From Annona cherimola (taxonomy: Eukaryota; Streptophyta; Magnoliopsida; Magnoliales; Annonaceae): a stretch of 64,000 bases of DNA. Shown here piece by piece: positions 1-9,679 of the stretch. The stretch's first letter is position 1; each line of letters starts with the position of its first letter. Where the stretch lies: the NCBI GenBank assembly GCA_030490835.1, contig CM059971.1, forward strand, positions 120,374,564 to 120,438,563, in the 5' to 3' direction. The position numbers were made by a program, and so were the translations under genes. The notes beneath the pieces were generated by a model, which was given only the letters and a program-made list of their open reading frames with translations, was not told the origin of the DNA and did not search any database.

Positions 1-2605
1 TGAAAAATGTAATAATTGTATAAAAAAATGAAAAATAATTTTAAAATATAGTCATTACAGCAAGTGAAAAATTTTTAAGTACAAAATTTTTGTGAAAAGC
101 AAACACACCTAATATGTTTCATTCAAATTCAGTTGCAGCCGCACATGTATGCGCATGACTTTGGAGCGTAAGGGTTCCAGCTGTTGTAGACCGCTGATCC
201 TTTGGAACGCGCAACTGGTCATGAGAACGGAGTATTTCCTAGTCAGACAAAGGGGGCGCGAATTGTTTCGGCTTGGCGGCAACTTAACAACTTTAAGAAA
301 AAAAATCAAAAATCAAAAATCAAAAATTTATAAAATTTATTCATAACTAGGATGAGAGAGATAAGGATGGGATGAAATCTCTGGTCCTCTCAAAATAATT
401 TTCTGATTTCCAAAAAATAATAATTTATTTTTTTCGTTTCCCATGCCTAACTTGTGAACAGGATATCTAGATTTATTATTATTATATAAACCCAATAGGT
501 GGGGGTTTGGGTTGAATTCAGGCATGTTCGGATTGCATTTGTCAAGATAAAAAAGATTCATCTCACTTAAAATTATTATTATACTTCAAACAAAAAATAC
601 AAGATGTTTTGTTCTATGCCTTTATATGACTAGGAAACGTAATTTAATTATATTCTAGTTTCTATGAGTAAAGTAAATATTTTGTTGAAAATTTTGATTT
701 ACTTAGGAGTGTAATCATGTTTAGGGAATAACTATTTCATGTTAAAGCAAATGAATAATCCTGAAAGTCATGGCTAAGCAAATGTCAAAGAACTTATTTA
801 CAATATTTTTTTTTACTTTTTCTTCGTACACTTGTTTATCTAAGTATAATAACATATAAATCAACTTTTACCATTTTTGGACATGCGTACATATTTATTT
901 TGAGATTTTTAAACATCTACGTGTATAAATAATACATGAGGTATAATTATATATAATATATTGTACATATACTCAAGTTATAATATTCATTTTTTTATTT
1001 TATTTTTTAAAATTTTCTTCACAAATATGTTTTTAAAGTGTATTTAATCTATAAACCAAGTTTTGTTATTTTACAATACTTTTACGTTTTTATTTTTATT
1101 TTTAAAAACATCAATTCTAGGGGCATATAGGTCATTCTTCACCCCTTAAGAACTTGATTTTTAAAAATCTATAATAAATATGTAAAAACATTGTAAAATA
1201 ACAAAAATTGGTATATAAATTAAATACACTTATGAAAATACGTTTATGAAGAAAAATAAAATAAAAAAATAAAAAACAAATATTGTAACTTAAGCATGTA
1301 TACGATATATTGTATATAATCATTCCTCATAATACATATATACACATAAATATTTAAAAACCTCAAAAAATATATACACATATTTAAAAATGGTAAAACT
1401 TGATTTATATGCTAAATATGCTTAGATAAACAAGTGTGTGAAAAAAGCAAAAAATATATTATAAATAATTTTTTAAATTAAGTTAAATGAGACATTTGCT
1501 TAGCATAGACTAATAGAATCATTTCTCTTTTATAAATTGGATTCATCAAGCCTAAGCCGTGAAAACACATGCTCCGTGAAATGCTAGTAATATTAATTAA
1601 GCATTAGAACAGTATGACATAAAATTTTAGCTCAGCAATAATCATTTTATAGGATCTAAGATGACTATCGTATTTAAAAATAATTTATTATTTCTAGACA
1701 CTATAAAAAGTAATGTGTAAAAATATACATAAGGAAAAAAAATTTCGTACCCACAACATTTGACCATTATTCCTTTTCGCACTCATAATATTTCTGAAAT
1801 TCCCTCAACACTTGCAACATTTCACATCTAATTCCTTTTTGTAAAAAAGATTTCAAACGAAATCCTTACCATGTTTTTTATAACGCGGATATGATATAAT
1901 TTTTGTTCAAATTATAATGAAAAAAGAGCAGCAATGTATTTCATTGATATTTCCGCATGCAATAGGCGTCCGTTTGGGTGGAGGGTCACAACATGGTGTC
2001 TAGGGAAATTTTTCCCCTTGAGCTGATCCCATACTTACGGTCGTGAGACTCGTATTTTATTTTATTTTTTTATAAACATGTACAATTATGTACATTTAAT
2101 TTATACTAAGTTTTATTTTTAAAATTTTTAAAGTGAATTTTTTGGATTTAAAGTTATGTGTAAATTTGGGCATGTAACGAGCTAAAAATACTGTCGGATA
2201 CACCGTGTTTTTTTGATAGTCGTACTCCACTTTTGTATTCGTTATTCTCCATCCGGACAGGATTTTGACAAACAATGGTGGAAAGGGGCGTCAGTTGTTG
2301 GGCTGTAGAGGCCCAATGAAAGCTGAGGGGTTGTTTGGCCCCGCTTAAGGCCGGAGGCCAGTGAACGTTTGGCGCGGCTTCCCAAGCCGTAAAAAGTGCA
2401 GAAGTTAAAAAATGAGTAGACGAGTGATTTCAATGTCATAGCCTATTCCGAACTTCAATTATGCTGAAATAAAACAAACATTCGAATTTACTGCAGTATT
2501 TCTTCACTGAAGCAATCAGTGAAACACTCATCCACTTGATTCGCGTTCTCAAAGACGGTTCAGATCATTGGGTTACGTGAGTCCGCCGCACTCACGACCT
2601 GTCGT
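1..2605. other. Intergenic, AT-rich repeat DNA
   Basis: No gene is supported here. The stretch is AT-rich and holds a nested foldback at about 770-1510. About 1740-1870 resembles one arm of the 'cccataacatttg' foldback family at 4785-5390. A fragment at about 2050-2180 shares the 'gtacatttaat...aagttttatttt' core seen in other foldbacks. A GC-richer patch at 2240-2440 contains short open frames without recognisable similarity. It lies downstream of the minus-strand glycosyltransferase gene. Confidence 0.7.
770..1510. repeat. Nested foldback (long inverted repeat) element
   Basis: The outer arms pair: 'ggctaagcaaatgtcaaag' near 773 is the approximate inverse of 'gagacatttgcttagc' near 1490. 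The two arms share 'taccatttttgga' and its inverse. Inside, about 938-1332, is a second palindrome: 'gaggtataattatatataat' on the left and 'tatataatcattcctc' on the right. Its centre is near 1120, around 'ggggcatataggtcatt'. A copy of the inner element lies at about 41570-41950. No coding capacity is seen. Boundaries are approximate and target duplications were not identified. Confidence 0.6.
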
Positions 2606-4054
2606 TTATGAGCGCGACAAAGCTGTTTGTAGAAAGTCCTGAACAGCTCTTACAGACGACCCTTTGCAGCCGTCTCCATCGACAAGAGCGGCTTTCATGA
2701 CCTCTTTGATCTCTTTCGCTCTGCTTCTCAATTCCTTCCCCTTCTCAGACTCCTCGCCTATCACCATCCCAACCACCGTCACGACATCCGCCGCACGGAC
2801 CTCCGCGGTACTTCCCCTCACCAGTTCGATTCCCACCCCAAGCTCTTCCTCCAACTGCTTGGAATTGAAATTCTGCTCCGCCATCATTGGCCACCCAATC
2901 ACCGGCACGCCTTGGCTCAAGCTCTCCAGGATCGAGTTCCAACCGCAGTGGCTGAGAAATGCGCCAACTGAATCGTGCGAGAGGATTTCCAACTGCGGAG
3001 CCCAATTCTTCACGAGAAGCCCTTGTTTTCTCTCCCCCATCCTCTCTTCAAATCCTTCCGGCAACCACTCGGCTCTAAACTCGCCGTTTACGTCGAATCC
3101 GGTTGGAGGCCTGATAACCCAGATGAAAGCGTTGCCACATGCTTCCAATCCCTTCGCCAGCTCCATCATTTGGTGGGGATGGATTGAGGCCTGAGACCCA
3201 AACGAAATGTACAAAACAGAGTGTAATCGGTGCAGATCCAGCCATCGAGTGCACGATTCTGAAGATATGTCGAGCTTCTTTCGAAAAGAGGAAGGGGTGA
3301 TTAAGGGGCCAATGGCCCATCCATTCCTCCTCAGATTCTTCCTCATCTGCATCAATGCCTTGCTTTCCAATTCTTCCACGGTGTTGATAAGAAACCCATC
3401 CGATTGACGGAAGAAAGACTCTGTTTTCCGCAGGAGAATTGTCCAAGGGTCATTGTCATCGGCTTCTCTGCAGATATCAGTAAGCTGTGAGCGGTGGATC
3501 GTAACTCCGGGGAATTCCAGCAATTCAAACTCGTCCGCATCAGTTTGCCTGTGCGGCAGGTGGTTCCAGACGCTGCAGAAGATCACCGAACCGTAAGCGC
3601 CGGAGGTGAAGACGACAGAGTGGAAAGTGCCGAACTTGCGAGCAGTCTCGACGGACCAGGACATGAACTCGTCGGAGATGATGCAGAGAGGCGGACGGCC
3701 TTCTCGAGCGCAGATTTCGGAGACGAGGCGATCGAAGGAAGGCTGGAGGGATCGGGTGGCGTGGATGAAGCGGAGGAAGAGATGGGAAGGGATGGAGTTG
3801 GTGTTTTCGGCGTGGGGAGGGAGGCCGTGTTGCGAGCTGTCGAATGGGAGGGAAGAGAAGCGGATAGGGGAGTGGGCGGGGAGGGAAGATTGGAGCGCGT
3901 GGACGTTGAGAGGGGTGGTGACGAGGGTGACGGTGCATCTCGTCTTCTGTTCGAGGAAATGCGCTAAGGAGAGGAAAGGAATGAGATGGCCTTGGGCCAT
4001 GAAGGGAAAGAGCAGCATATGATTGCGGTGGCTAGTCTCTGTGGCCTCAGACAT
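2606..4054 (-). CDS. UDP-glycosyltransferase (plant family 1, GT1), intronless
   Basis: This gene encodes a predicted cytosolic enzyme that transfers a sugar, probably glucose, from a UDP-sugar to a small plant metabolite; the acceptor cannot be predicted. Counting from the methionine at 4054, the protein is 482 aa, typical for the family. The catalytic histidine is H23 in MAQGHLIP and the activating aspartate is probably D128 in IISDEF. The C-terminal 44-residue PSPG box runs from W351 to Q394 and contains HCGWNS and GVPVIGWP. W at box position 22 and Q at position 44 are the family pattern for UDP-glucose preference. An in-frame methionine at 4150 would add 32 residues; I chose 4054 because family members begin about 10-15 residues before the first strand (MLLFPFMAQGH). 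Overall feel is closest to the UGT92 group, which is recall and not a search. The coding GC content is much higher than the flanks. Confidence 0.93.
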   Translation of the reverse strand: MSEATETSHRNHMLLFPFMAQGHLIPFLSLAHFLEQKTRCTVTLVTTPLNVHALQSSLPAHSPIRFSSLPFDSSQHGLPPHAENTNSIPSHLFLRFIHATRSLQPSFDRLVSEICAREGRPPLCIISDEFMSWSVETARKFGTFHSVVFTSGAYGSVIFCSVWNHLPHRQTDADEFELLEFPGVTIHRSQLTDICREADDNDPWTILLRKTESFFRQSDGFLINTVEELESKALMQMRKNLRRNGWAIGPLITPSSFRKKLDISSESCTRWLDLHRLHSVLYISFGSQASIHPHQMMELAKGLEACGNAFIWVIRPPTGFDVNGEFRAEWLPEGFEERMGERKQGLLVKNWAPQLEILSHDSVGAFLSHCGWNSILESLSQGVPVIGWPMMAEQNFNSKQLEEELGVGIELVRGSTAEVRAADVVTVVGMVIGEESEKGKELRSRAKEIKEVMKAALVDGDGCKGSSVRAVQDFLQTALSRS

Positions 4055-4784
4055 GTTGGGTTGGCAGAGGGCGGAAGATTCGAGTCTTCTGCCGGAGAAA
4101 AATGAATTAAATAGACATTTGCTTGGGCCGAGCCCACGTGAAATCCCCATCGGCGTCTACTGTTTTTGCAGCACCTAGAGATGGGGATTGTGTTGAATGC
4201 GAAACATGGATCTGGATAAAGTCATCATTGGGCGGTGCTGATATTATTTAATATTTCCGTGATGTAACCTCATTTGGGCACACCCTGAAGATTATATCAA
4301 AATTCAATCTTACTATTACATTTAGAATTATATGTTTAATTAAGAAATTAAGTTTCAAACAAATTGACTATTTTTGTGGGCCCCATGTGATAAAATATGA
4401 TAAAACTAATAAATTTATATACCTAATTTAAGGTTGTTAATTCAACATGCGGAGCTTCTAAAATATTTTTTTATAAATAAATTGTTGTGCACTAATCTGG
4501 GCCAGTTTGATCGAAATGATTTTCTACATGTCGTGGCTTTTTTTTTTCTTAATTATTATTGGTACATGTCATGGCTTTCTACCACAAGAAATGAATCCTG
4601 TGAATTGATGAAAAAAGGTCTCCCAAAACTTTTCATGATTTTGGTAAAATTTGCATGGAGGGTATCTACGGACCCTACATCCTTTCTAAATATGATGACA
4701 ATGCACCTATAAATAATAAAATGCCTTTAAAATAATAAAAAAATTTATTTAAAAATATTTCTCACTTTAAACAAATTTATTGAA

Positions 4785-5390
4785 GTGAGAAGTGTTTGTA
4801 AAGAATAATTTTTTGCTATTTTAAAGATATTTTCTTGTACTTTTAATAAAGGAATAATTCCTCTTATACCCATAACAAATGCATATAATTCCTCTTATAC
4901 CTACAACTTTTCGTAAATTTCTTTTATATCCATAACATTTCACCATAAATTCCTCCTATACCCACACTGTTAAAATCATCATTACGTACCTCACTGAAAA
5001 GACAATTTTGCCCATTTAAAATTTTTTAATTGAGATAATTTAACTTTAACATGACTTATTGATAGAAGTAAATCATTAATACAATATATTAAAAAACTTG
5101 AAAGTCATATTAAGATTGATTTATTTTAATTAGAAAAAAATTTTAAATGACAAAATCGTCTTTTCAATAAAGTAGATAACGACAGTTTTAACGGTGTGGG
5201 TATAAGAGAAATTTAGAATGAAATGTTATAGATATAAAAGAAATTTACGAAATGTTATCGGTATAAGATGAATTATGTGCATTTGTTATGGGTATAAGAG
5301 GAATTATCTTTTTAATAAATTAAAAATTATAAGAAAATACCTTCAAAATATCAAAACATTTTATCTTTTACCAATATTTCTCATATTAAA
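4785..5390. repeat. Long inverted-repeat foldback, about 600 bp
   Basis: The left arm reads 'aattcctcttatacccataa' near 4857 and the right arm ends 'gggtataagaggaatt' near 5290-5306. Pairing continues outward ('tgagaagtgtttgtaaag' against the inverse of 'ctttaccaatatttctca') and inward through the 'acagttttaacggtgtgggt' segment. The centre is near 5080. The transcript would fold into a hairpin with arms of more than 200 bp. A diverged relative lies at about 37843-38345. There is no protein coding. Outer limits are approximate and no clear target duplication was found. Confidence 0.7.
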
Positions 5391-6058
5391 AAGATGCATG
5401 TACTGTTAGGTTAGGAATATTTGTGAAAAAATAAATTTTTTAACATTTTAAGATCATGTTAAGATTTTTTATTTTTAGTGTTTACAATAGATATTTCGTC
5501 ATTTTAAAAAAGGATTAGTACTTGTAGCTAAGTCAGCAATTTCAATTAAACTTTATAAGTATAGATTAAAATTTAAGATAAAGCTTGATAATATAATAAG
5601 AAGGGAGTAGGAAAGTTAAGAAGAAAATATTTTTGAAAAGCGTGAAATTAATATAAAATTATAGGAACAAAGTGCGAATAAATAGAGTGATTGTGGAAAA
5701 ATAATTGAAATGAGGGTAAAAATAGAAAAAATATGATAGTTGTGTAATTAAAATATCAAATTATTTTTTAAAAAATGTATTGCAAAAATGGCTTTCCACC
5801 CAATATTATTACCAAGTGGTGCTCGGCAAAAGTCATCATACCTACAATTTAGCTCAAAGCTTGATACGCCGAAAAAAAGAACATCAATATACATAATTCT
5901 TATAAAAAGTTGAAAACAAAAATAAATTGAAATTATTTATAATAAAACAGAATGTACAACACCGATTCAAATATACGAGCGACATATTGCTTCTTCTATC
6001 TCGCATGGGTGGTGCAGATTTGGCGTGGAGATTGTTTTGCAATTAGAGGAGGTGGAAG

Positions 6059-6337
6059 ATGAGCTTACAGTCCTTCTCGATCGGCGGCGCCGCCATCGTC
6101 CTGATTGTTTGTTTTGTTTCCTTAACGACGAAAGCACAATTTCTTTAGGAAAGGCCATTCGAACTGCTCCAACTGAACATTTCACGCCCCCTCATGTTGA
6201 CAAGTGCTGGTGCACCCCTCTCCTCTCTCCTTGATCTTTATGGCCCCATTATACGTTTCATCAGGGAGAGAGGGACCCGGATTAGGACAGGGCGTTTACG
6301 TTCGACACGCATCCATCCCTTGCTGGCGCGAAAATGA
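6059..6337 (+). pseudogene. Possible broken frame with a signal-peptide-like start
   Basis: A reading frame opening at 6059 encodes 29 residues with a signal-peptide-like pattern: a short polar start, the hydrophobic core GGAAIVLIVCFVSL, then TTKAQ as a plausible cleavage context. An in-frame TAG follows at 6146-6148. The same frame then stays open for 62 more codons to a TGA at 6335. The patch is richer in GC than its surroundings. I do not recognise the product. It could be a decayed small secreted-protein gene, a first exon with a missed splice site, or chance. Confidence 0.2.
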
Positions 6338-6592
6338 AGGATGAGAGAAGGTGCAAGGGTCGGTGGTATCAAACCGGCAATTGTTACCCTTGTAAAAGTT
6401 CACGCCCTGTTCCCATCCCGTTCTTTCATCACACGGGTGTTCTAAACTCTAATCCGGTTTCGTTCCTCATGGCCATGGGGCAACGAGGGTAGGTGTCTTT
6501 GGTTTGTCATGGTCGGCCACCTGAATGGGTTGTGTCTATTCTCCACCCAAAATGGAAATGAATACTTCGGTCCCTGAAGCATTGGACTCGGC

Positions 6593-7003
6593 GGTAATTT
6601 GCAAATATACAACTTAGTTTGATTAAAATTATAAATAATTCGTATAGTTTTAAAAATTATAAATAACCTCCATGTAGTTTAACAATAATTGCAAATAGCC
6701 TTTATATTGTTATAACATCGTCACGGTGTTAGTATGGGTATATTTGCAAAAATATACAAACTATGTGGATGTATCTACAATTTTAAAAATTCAGTGGTAT
6801 ATTTAATTTTTGCAAATAACCCTTTATAGTTTAAATATAATTATAAATAACTCTCATATCATGATAATACAATAATGATGTTATAACGGCATGAGAGTTA
6901 TTTACAATTATTGTTAAACTATGTTAGATTAATCGTAATTTTTGAAACTATGTAAGTATATTTATAATTTTGATCAAACTAAATAAGTAACTTGCATATG
7001 ACC
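6593..7003. repeat. Foldback element, about 410 bp
   Basis: The left end 'ggtaatttgcaaatata' pairs with the inverse of the right end 'acttgcatatgacc'. Inner segments also pair ('gtttgattaaaattataaat' with the inverse of 'atttataattttgatcaaac'). Each arm carries internally repeated 'ttgcaaata' and 'attataaataa' units. A similar design is seen at 35685-36170. No reading frame is present. Confidence 0.6.
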
Positions 7004-8038
7004 ATCATAGACAAAGTCGTGTGTGAATATACCTTGTAAATGGCTTTTTAAAGGCACGTTTGCTTGGAATTAAATTTTTTTCCTGATATTATTGTTCTAA
7101 AATACATGACAAAGCATAGATGAAATTGAATGCTAATACGGCTTGTAAATGGATTTTAAATGAAAGGCATGCTTTCCTGGAATTAATTTTTTTTTCCCTG
7201 ATATTATTATTGATGGGCTAGAACTGGCTCCTTATTCTCAAAGTGGAACCGCTTCAGGTAGATCCACCTATGGCGGGATCCATTCCATTCATTATCTTTA
7301 AAAGAATATATTTATAATTACTTTCAAAAAGAATAAATTGGCTTTTGAATTCCAATTAGTTTTATAGAAAGTAACCATTATAATTATTATTTTGTGTGCA
7401 TCCAAATGATTTTGTTTGCAAATGGAATCAAGCAGTGTATATTCCGTACCATTTATCACTAACCCTATTACTCCAATTCATGTACTTCTTTGAGTTCTTT
7501 CACATAATAGTGACAGCATTAGGTGGGATGCATGAGTCTTGAGTGGTACTGCTTGCGGCAAATGGATCACAATCAGTCCATCATTATCACTGAGAATTGG
7601 AATAAAATAATCTCAGCCCAGTGCTGATCAATTACTAACAGCCAAGCGAGGCAGTTGGAATGTTGTCAGCATAATCTCCAAGAGAGAGGATATTTTGCAG
7701 GAGTCTATGGAAAATGGACCATATTCCATAAATCTAGATCCCATTAAGACTAGCATGGCTGAATGTTACAACGATCTGACACACACTCTGGACAGAATGA
7801 TCGCGGATATGTTAGTAATGGACTAAGCAAGAAAGCATTGCAGTTGTATGCTAGGGCGGTTCGGAAAGGGGTGAAATTATCATTTTCTTCTCCTACAATT
7901 CAAATCAATGGCTAATCTCGCCAAGTTGTGAGTCTTATGATTTCTGATCTTTGTACTGAAGAGGACTTAAAAGGGAATGTTTGCTCCAACCTGCGTCGCT
8001 GGGTACACGGAAAGACGTCCCCTTGAGGTGTTTGGCTT

Positions 8039-8122
8039 CTAGAGCTCCAGCACCACGACTGCAGATTCGTTTACCAATAACAAGAAAGTTAAGCTCTCAT
8101 CATTCATCATTTTCACGTTTCA

Positions 8123-8176
<54 letters not shown>

Positions 8177-9253
8177 CTGGTGATGGGTAAAGCTCGCAAA
8201 TCCCAACATTGAGGATTAGTAAGTGTGATGCTATCTGATCCACCAAGAGATCAGTCCGGATTACAATTATGGCAAAACAGGCATCATGTGGGCCATGCAC
8301 GAAGCTTTCTTGTGGGCATCCGCAAATTTCTTCATCAATCATTTCCCTGACCTGATTCTAGAAGGCATGGCCCATCTGATGAATGTTGTTATGTGAAAGC
8401 TTCATGTTTCCTTCCTAGTTGCTGGAAAATCAAAGAGAGAGAGCGACTCACAGTCAGAATCTGTGGTGATCCAGTTGCCAATTCTGGGACACTCATCATC
8501 CTTCCGGTCCACCCATATCTCCTCACTGATGCATTCTAGCTGATTCGTCGACACCCGTCGACTAACTGATGATGAAGGCAGTGACAATGGAGACAATGCT
8601 GAAGCAGTGGAACAGCCGCCCACATCCCATGTGAAGCTGATCTTGCTTGAGCTGGAGCTTGCTTCGTCGAATGAATCCTTGAGGGGGCCTTTACTGCGTA
8701 GGTATTTTACCTTCATTTGGCAATGATCCAACCGTCAGAAACTGCACGGTTCATGTTTATGTGCAAGTAAACCAAATTACCAAGCAAATAAATGGATCCA
8801 TGCATTCACATGAAAAACCCATGGAGTATGTATGCACTATGCAGTATACCTTCCATCGCCGCAGTCCTTTCTCAGACTTGGATGCAGCTGCCCACCTCAG
8901 AAGCTCCTTCAAGCGAGAAATTGCTCTTCTCTTCCTGTTTATGGAAGCATCACTGCTATAATCTGCATCCATGGGGCCAGCCTGTAATGTAGAATCACAA
9001 AGTGGCAAGACTTTGCTTCCTGCATTTGTGGATTCGGCCTTGGTTGCTTGGACCATATGCTCTTCTTTCACAGGCTCGAGGCAATCTCTCTTCCCGTATA
9101 GCTTTCGAAGATTCTTGAAGTTCAGATTGGTATAGAAACAGGTCCTGCTGCTGTTGGCTCGGGTTAGTAGAGCCACAAAAGGATCCTTACATGCCACCAC
9201 CCCATCATTTTCATATTCACATTCTTCACGGTCCTGTTCTTCCACTACTTCTA
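8039..9253 (-). CDS. Plant-specific protein of unknown function (5' end unresolved)
   Basis: Three coding exons are supported on the minus strand: 9253-8850, 8710-8452 and 8058-8039. Splices are AAG|GTATAC to AAATGAAG|GTA, and GACT|GTGAGT to CTGCAG|TC. The last exon is only 20 nt and gives the terminal residues FVVLEL after GNWITTDSD. I recall this C-terminal pattern, and the RRAISRLKELLRWAAASKSE block about 120 residues earlier, from a plant-only family of unknown function. The serine-rich stretch between them contains ISFTWDVGGCST. Reading on past 8452 instead gives a different tail ending at 8402, which looks like intron retention. The first exon must contribute 3n+1 nt and was not found. 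Candidate first ATG at 9577 runs into a stop after 15 codons. No enzymatic motif is visible. Confidence 0.7.
8126..8176. repeat. 51-bp T homopolymer
   Basis: An uninterrupted run of 51 T lies in the last intron of the minus-strand gene at 8039-9253, so it reads as poly(A) on the sense strand. It could be the tail of a retroposed sequence, an expanded microsatellite, or partly a sequencing or assembly artefact. Confidence 0.9.
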
Positions 9254-9650
9254 CTGAAAACAAACAGAAGGAAAATGAGAGCTCAAAGAAAGCAATGGCT
9301 TTAGTAAAAAGAAGAAATGACCTGTTGAGACTGTGGAACAAATGCAAACAACAAGATGTGTATCTCTAACCAAAATGACTATGAAATTGTTCAGAGACAG
9401 CAGCATTTGGCACATTCGCTTCTCCTGTTTTGGAATTCAGTTCCAATCTAATTTTGGTAAAATGCTGATGGGCTATTTGCAGCTAAGAGATAGATTTTAG
9501 AATCTATACATCTTTGCATTCTCACTCTGCTAGTTGCAGTTTCTGCTTGTCACTCTAGCGAGATCTTGAGCTGCCATTGCAATAATGTATAAGTTCAACC
9601 CAGGAGAGTTGTCAACATTGGCTTGGGATTTCAAACTCAAGTGAGGGGTG

Positions 9651-9657
9651 TTATATA
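9651..9657 (-). promoter_or_regulatory. Candidate TATA box for the minus-strand unknown gene
   Basis: On the minus strand this reads TATATAA inside ATCTATATAACACCCC, about 75 nt upstream of the first downstream ATG at 9577 and about 400 nt upstream of the first assigned coding exon. Spacing suits a core promoter, but the transcription start is inferred only. Confidence 0.35.
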
Positions 9658-9679
9658 GATAAAGGATTATTCTGGTGAT

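Larger units (their letters stand above)
4055..8038. other. Intergenic region with foldbacks
   Basis: This is the spacer between the two minus-strand genes. It holds the 5' leader and promoter of the glycosyltransferase (no clear TATA box identified), a foldback at 4785-5390, a degraded MITE-like stretch at about 5580-5760, a possible broken frame at 6059-6337, and a second foldback at 6593-7003. A duplicated motif around 'ttttcctgatattattg' occurs near 7078 and again near 7193. Between about 7210 and 8000 nothing coding is recognised. Confidence 0.6.

Noticed and set aside
3494..4022. Long plus-strand open frames (157 and 138 codons) over the glycosyltransferase
   Set aside because: They lie antisense to a well-supported coding region with high GC; composition is arginine/glutamate-rich in the way typical of antisense frames and no domain is recognised.
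8402..8451. Alternative C-terminal tail of the unknown gene (continuing to the stop at 8402)
   Set aside because: The strong GTGAGT donor at 8451 and the downstream 20-nt exon restore a recalled family terminus, so this tail is most likely retained intron.
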